Shown: in pieces, positions 5,144-8,175 of the stretch
Position numbering within the stretch: the first letter of the stretch is position 1
Layout: each line of letters starts with the position of its first letter
From: an uncultured Eubacteriales bacterium
GTDB lineage: Bacteria; Bacillota; Clostridia; Oscillospirales; CAG-272
DNA length: 8,175 bases
NCBI GenBank assembly: GCA_900547565.1
Contig: URHI01000087.1
Coordinates: forward strand, 1 to 8,175
Reading direction: 5' to 3'
The notes under the pieces: generated by a model
Told to the model about the DNA's origin: nothing
Databases searched by the model: none
What the model saw: the letters and a program-made list of their open reading frames with translations, nothing else
Program-made: the position numbers and the translations under genes

Positions 5144-7984
5144 ATGAAGAAAAAAATCACATGCTTACTGCTTGCTCTGCTGACCATGGTGCTTATGTTA
5201 CCTGTCGGGGTTATATCGGTATCCGCCGCGCCCGCCGAGCTTGAAGTCAAATGGAATTCCGGCTATGTCGGTCACAGCACCAATGCAAACTTCAAGAACC
5301 AACTGTCCGGTGCGTCTGCCGGCTGGCGCTACACCGATATTATCATAGTAGAAAAAGCCGGGACACGTATCAGCTTTTCCATGAACGGCACCTACCCCTC
5401 CAATGCCGTTTGGGTGTTCTCAACATGGAAACAATCCGGCGACAACTGGGTGCTCGATCTCGACGGAGCCAACGTTGAGGGAACTGCGTCCTACGAATAC
5501 ATAGGTCAGACCAAATCATCTTCCGGCGGCATGGACTATGAGTTCATCACCGACCATGACAATCAGGCAATACGTATCTGCATACAGTATAAGGAATCCA
5601 CCGGAATTCCCAAGATATACTCCGAGCCTACAACTGCTCCCAGCACACTTGCTCAGCTCGCCGCACTGGATTTTACCGCAACTTTCAATTCAAACGGCAC
5701 TATTGACGGACTGCGCTGGTTCTGCGGCTACGCAAGCTCTGAGACGAATACCAACGGTTCCGCCCGTGAGGTAAAGCTGTATTCCTCTTCAGGCTCAAAC
5801 AGCTACGCCTTTTCAAACCTTATCCGCGTTCCCAAGAAAGGCACAAAGATCAGTTTCACCATAAGCACTTCGTCGAATTCGCAATACAACGCCTTCACTC
5901 GTTATAAGCTGGTAGGCTCACACTACGAATACGATGCCGGCTTCAATGCCACCGATTCGCTTATCGTCTCGGGAACCACCTTCAGCTATGTGACAAGCGA
6001 GGACAACGAGGTCATAAGACTGTGTTGCCGTCCCAAAGTGGGATACACCACGGTTTACATCGATCCGCCCACTACCGTAACCTGGAAGGAAACCAACGAG
6101 GCCGGCACGCTCACGCTCCGCACCACTCAGAAAACCGAGTGGCCTGACCCCGAGCTGTTGAGCCTTGTGACCGGTGCACCGCTGATCGGCACACCCGTAA
6201 GCGGTCTTAAGTGGAATCACGGCTATATAGGCTCGCAGTATCACGACTCTGCAAAATATACCATTACCTCGCCTTCAAATGTTTATTATTACTATTCCGA
6301 CGTGTTCACCGTTCCCAAGGCCGGCACCACCGTCATGTTTTTTGACCACACATTCAACGACTTTGACGGCGGCAAATATGCGTCAACCAGCGCGCTCGCC
6401 GTGTCACACTGGAAAAAGTCAGGCAGCAACTGGATATTCGACAAGAGCCGGGAATATCTGACCGGCTGTGACGTGTATAACATCGAGCTGACATCAAAAT
6501 ATCGCTCATATGCATATACCACCACGGAAGACAACGAAACCCTCCGTCTGTGCCTTAGGTATGCCCCTATGTACGCATCCGAGCAGGCGCTCATTCCGGA
6601 CGTTTATCTGATAGAATCGACCGACTTCGCCGCTCTCACCACTGCGACTGACGGTAAGCTGTCAGAACAGTCATATACCGATATGTCGGGCAGCAAAGTA
6701 AGCTACGGCATCTATCTTCCGAAGGACTACAGTGCCGAAAAGCAGTATACGCTGGTATTCGACACATCCGCTGACGGTGCGGTTGCCAACTCGCTCGTAT
6801 CACGCGGATATACCGGTATGGTGCTGACCTGCACCGATACACTCGACCGGGCACTGCGTGTGCTTGATGAGGTGTGTGAGCACTATCCGGTCAAGGTATC
6901 CGACCTGCTGTTTGTCGGAGATGAAAAGCTGGCCTCTCATGCCGCGGCGTTTGAAAACATAAGGCTGTGCCAGTCAATGCTACTGACATCCGGCACTGCT
7001 CCCAAGGTAACATACACCACAATAAAAGCGCTTTCGTCATTCGCATCCGCAAATGAGGCTGCCGATTGGCTGGTCGGTCAGACCGAGGATCACTACACGC
7101 TGCTTGATGGGCTAAAGCTGTACGCCATCGGCGACAGTTATTTTGGCGGTTCGCAGCTGGGACAGCATCAGACGTGGGTCAATCTGCTTGGCTACAAATA
7201 CCGTATGACTTTCCACAACTACGGCATCGGCGGAAACACGCTGGCATCTGCATCCGGAATCGGCTCCAATCAGCCGCCTATGTATACGCGCTACAACGAA
7301 TTGCCCAACGGCGGTGACATATACATAATCGAGGGCGGACGCAACGACCGCCACTACAGTGTGCCGTTCGGTAAAAACACAGACACTCGCGGGACCACTA
7401 TCAAGGGTGCTATCAACATAATGATAAAAGGTATACGCGCAAAGAATCCCGATGCGCTCATCGTGCTGGTCACTCCTTGGAGCCATAAGAGTGAAACAGG
7501 CTACATAGGTACCAACAACGATTATGCCGACGCTATACGCGAGCTGGCCGAGTATTACAATGATCCGCACATAGTCTGTCTGTACGCGGCCGACACCGAA
7601 TTTACCGGAATTGACATGTCAGATGCGAGATGCCGTGCAAAATACTGCATCGCTCCCACCGATGTCAGCCACCTCAATGCTGACGGTATGTACATGGTTG
7701 AGCCGATATTCGAGAGGTGGATCGCCGAAAAGTATGCCGCACTCAAGTCGCTGACGCTTGAAAATTCGGCAGATGCCCCCAAATTCACAGTCATTTCGTC
7801 AGACACAACTACTGCTCCGGCTGACACGACAACAGCTGAGCCGTCAAGTGACCTGCCCGGTGACGACACCACTACAGCTTCCTCAGGTGAAAAGAAGGGT
7901 TGCGGCTCGATCATCGCCCTCGGAATAATAGGTATTCTGATACCGGCAGCTCTTGTGATAAAGAAGAAGCGTTCTGAGATATAA
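5144..7984 (+). CDS. Secreted, membrane-anchored SGNH/GDSL hydrolase with three N-terminal beta-rich repeats
   Basis: This 946-residue surface protein is predicted to be an esterase acting outside the cell. Residues 1-29 are a signal peptide (KKK, hydrophobic core, cleavage near SVSAA/PAE). Three related modules occupy about 36-150, 190-298 and 355-476. Residues 505-650 start like an esterase (VSYGIYLPKDYSAEKQYTLVF) but lack the G-x-S-x-G nucleophile elbow. Residues 655-880 are an SGNH hydrolase: GDS with Ser665, NYGIGGNT with Gly696, GGRND with Asn734, and D840-V-S-H843 as catalytic Asp and His, so all four blocks are present. A Thr/Ser/Asp-rich stalk with three DTTTA units follows, then K-K-G-C920-G, a hydrophobic span (923-939) and KKKR. 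There is no LPXTG motif. The start at 5144 has AGGAGG seven bases upstream; an in-frame ATG at 5078 lies inside the promoter. It is a single-gene unit with its own terminator. The natural target, perhaps acylated plant or mucin glycan, is unknown. Confidence 0.9.
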   Translation: MKKKITCLLLALLTMVLMLPVGVISVSAAPAELEVKWNSGYVGHSTNANFKNQLSGASAGWRYTDIIIVEKAGTRISFSMNGTYPSNAVWVFSTWKQSGDNWVLDLDGANVEGTASYEYIGQTKSSSGGMDYEFITDHDNQAIRICIQYKESTGIPKIYSEPTTAPSTLAQLAALDFTATFNSNGTIDGLRWFCGYASSETNTNGSAREVKLYSSSGSNSYAFSNLIRVPKKGTKISFTISTSSNSQYNAFTRYKLVGSHYEYDAGFNATDSLIVSGTTFSYVTSEDNEVIRLCCRPKVGYTTVYIDPPTTVTWKETNEAGTLTLRTTQKTEWPDPELLSLVTGAPLIGTPVSGLKWNHGYIGSQYHDSAKYTITSPSNVYYYYSDVFTVPKAGTTVMFFDHTFNDFDGGKYASTSALAVSHWKKSGSNWIFDKSREYLTGCDVYNIELTSKYRSYAYTTTEDNETLRLCLRYAPMYASEQALIPDVYLIESTDFAALTTATDGKLSEQSYTDMSGSKVSYGIYLPKDYSAEKQYTLVFDTSADGAVANSLVSRGYTGMVLTCTDTLDRALRVLDEVCEHYPVKVSDLLFVGDEKLASHAAAFENIRLCQSMLLTSGTAPKVTYTTIKALSSFASANEAADWLVGQTEDHYTLLDGLKLYAIGDSYFGGSQLGQHQTWVNLLGYKYRMTFHNYGIGGNTLASASGIGSNQPPMYTRYNELPNGGDIYIIEGGRNDRHYSVPFGKNTDTRGTTIKGAINIMIKGIRAKNPDALIVLVTPWSHKSETGYIGTNNDYADAIRELAEYYNDPHIVCLYAADTEFTGIDMSDARCRAKYCIAPTDVSHLNADGMYMVEPIFERWIAEKYAALKSLTLENSADAPKFTVISSDTTTAPADTTTAEPSSDLPGDDTTTASSGEKKGCGSIIALGIIGILIPAALVIKKKRSEI
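5249..6571 (+). repeat. Three diverged coding repeats, a beta-rich module of about 110-120 residues
   Basis: The encoded protein repeats one module at roughly 5249-5596, 5711-6037 and 6206-6571. Each opens with an aromatic turn (KWNSGYVG, RWFCGYAS, KWNHGYIG), has a central strand pair (VEKAGTRISF, VPKKGTKISF, VPKAGTTVMF) and closes with a cysteine strand (DNQAIRICIQY, DNEVIRLCCRP, DNETLRLCLRY). Copies 1 and 3 also share a WKQSGDNWVLD / WKKSGSNWIFD segment. I cannot assign a named domain family; carbohydrate binding or adhesion is a guess from the position before a hydrolase. Confidence 0.75.
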
Positions 7985-7998
7985 TTTAATAACATTAT

Positions 7999-8031
7999 GC
8001 CCCGCAGGCTGTGATCTGCGGGGCGTTTTTT
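7999..8031 (+). terminator. Intrinsic terminator of the surface hydrolase gene
   Basis: GCCCCGCAG (7999-8007) and CTGCGGGGC (8016-8024) form a perfect 9-bp G+C-rich stem with an eight-base loop, followed by G and six T residues (8026-8031). It begins 14 bases after the stop codon, a classical rho-independent terminator. Confidence 0.95.
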
Positions 8032-8063
8032 GAAAGGATTGTTATTTGGGAACTACAGAAATA

Positions 8064-8125
8064 TCGTCTTACAGGACGGTGAGAACTTATTTTATGCTGG
8101 AATGTCGTCTTACAGGACGGTGAGA
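8064..8125. repeat. Two identical 21-base direct repeats separated by 20 bases
   Basis: TCGTCTTACAGGACGGTGAG plus a final A occurs identically at 8064-8084 and 8105-8125. Each copy contains CGTC and GACG around TTACAG, which can form a 4-bp stem. The 20-base interval is A+T-rich and unrelated. The location after a terminator, with no gene visible, suggests a dispersed intergenic repeat; the function is unknown. Confidence 0.85.
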
Positions 8126-8128
8126 GGT

Positions 8129-8158
8129 GTACTTTTCTGGTACGCGCCAGAAAAGTAC
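8129..8158. repeat. Perfect 12-bp inverted repeat, likely intergenic repeat element
   Basis: GTACTTTTCTGG (8129-8140) and CCAGAAAAGTAC (8147-8158) are perfect inverted copies around the loop TACGCG. ACGCGCC recurs at 8142-8148 and 8166-8172. No T run follows, so a one-way terminator is not supported. It resembles a palindromic intergenic repeat that may continue past the right edge of the window. Confidence 0.8.
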
Positions 8159-8175
8159 GAAAAGAACGCGCCCGG

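Noticed and set aside
7900..7984. Sortase (LPXTG-type) cell-wall anchor
   Set aside because: The tail has the hydrophobic span and basic end, but no LPXTG-like motif precedes the span; Gly-Cys-Gly occupies that position.
8064..8125. Possible CRISPR array
   Set aside because: Only two repeats of 21 bases with a 20-base interval, no further units and no cas gene; repeat and interval are shorter than typical arrays.
8129..8158. Second intrinsic terminator
   Set aside because: The stem is strong but neither strand has a T run immediately after it, and a clear terminator is already present at 7999-8031.

Overview
The window looks like a chromosomal segment from a Gram-positive, low-oxygen gut-type bacterium, most likely a member of the Clostridia (Oscillospiraceae or relatives). 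This rests on strong AGGAGG-type ribosome binding sites, textbook sigma-A promoters, moderate G+C by eye, and a large secreted protein with DTTTA-type threonine linkers and a C-terminal membrane anchor. The genus is not determined. I see no phage, plasmid or transposase gene.

The layout is two divergent transcription units around a 322-base regulatory region (4822-5143). Leftward, on the minus strand, runs a tight five-gene operon: a DeoR-family regulator (4057-4821), a class II aldolase of the rhamnulose-1-phosphate aldolase type (2978-4024), a PHP-domain phosphoesterase-like protein (1814-2974), a zinc-dependent dehydrogenase resembling L-sorbose-1-phosphate reductase (528-1784), and the first 166 residues of a lipoyl-bearing E2 acyltransferase that runs off the left edge (1-500). 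Gaps between these genes are 3 to 32 bases, with no terminator visible between them. A perfect TTGACA-17-TATAAT promoter sits just upstream of the regulator.

Rightward lies one gene (5144-7984) for a 946-residue cell-surface protein. It has a signal peptide, three copies of an unnamed beta-rich module, a stretch resembling an alpha/beta-hydrolase esterase that lacks its nucleophile motif, a complete SGNH/GDSL hydrolase domain, a threonine-rich stalk, and a C-terminal Gly-Cys-Gly plus hydrophobic plus basic anchor. It has its own strong extended -10 promoter, a hairpin touching its Shine-Dalgarno sequence, and a good intrinsic terminator. The right end (8032-8175) is non-coding: two 21-base direct repeats and a 12-bp inverted repeat, probably dispersed intergenic elements.

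A reasonable reading of the operon is catabolism of a sugar or polyol phosphate. The dehydrogenase would interconvert an alditol phosphate and a ketose 1-phosphate, the aldolase would split the ketose 1-phosphate into dihydroxyacetone phosphate and an aldehyde, the PHP protein would act on a phosphate ester, and the lipoyl complex would oxidatively decarboxylate a 2-oxo acid or acetoin-like product. The DeoR protein probably senses a phosphorylated intermediate and controls its own operon. The substrate is not determined by the sequence. The surface esterase could release acyl groups from a glycan that feeds this pathway, but the only link is shared upstream DNA.
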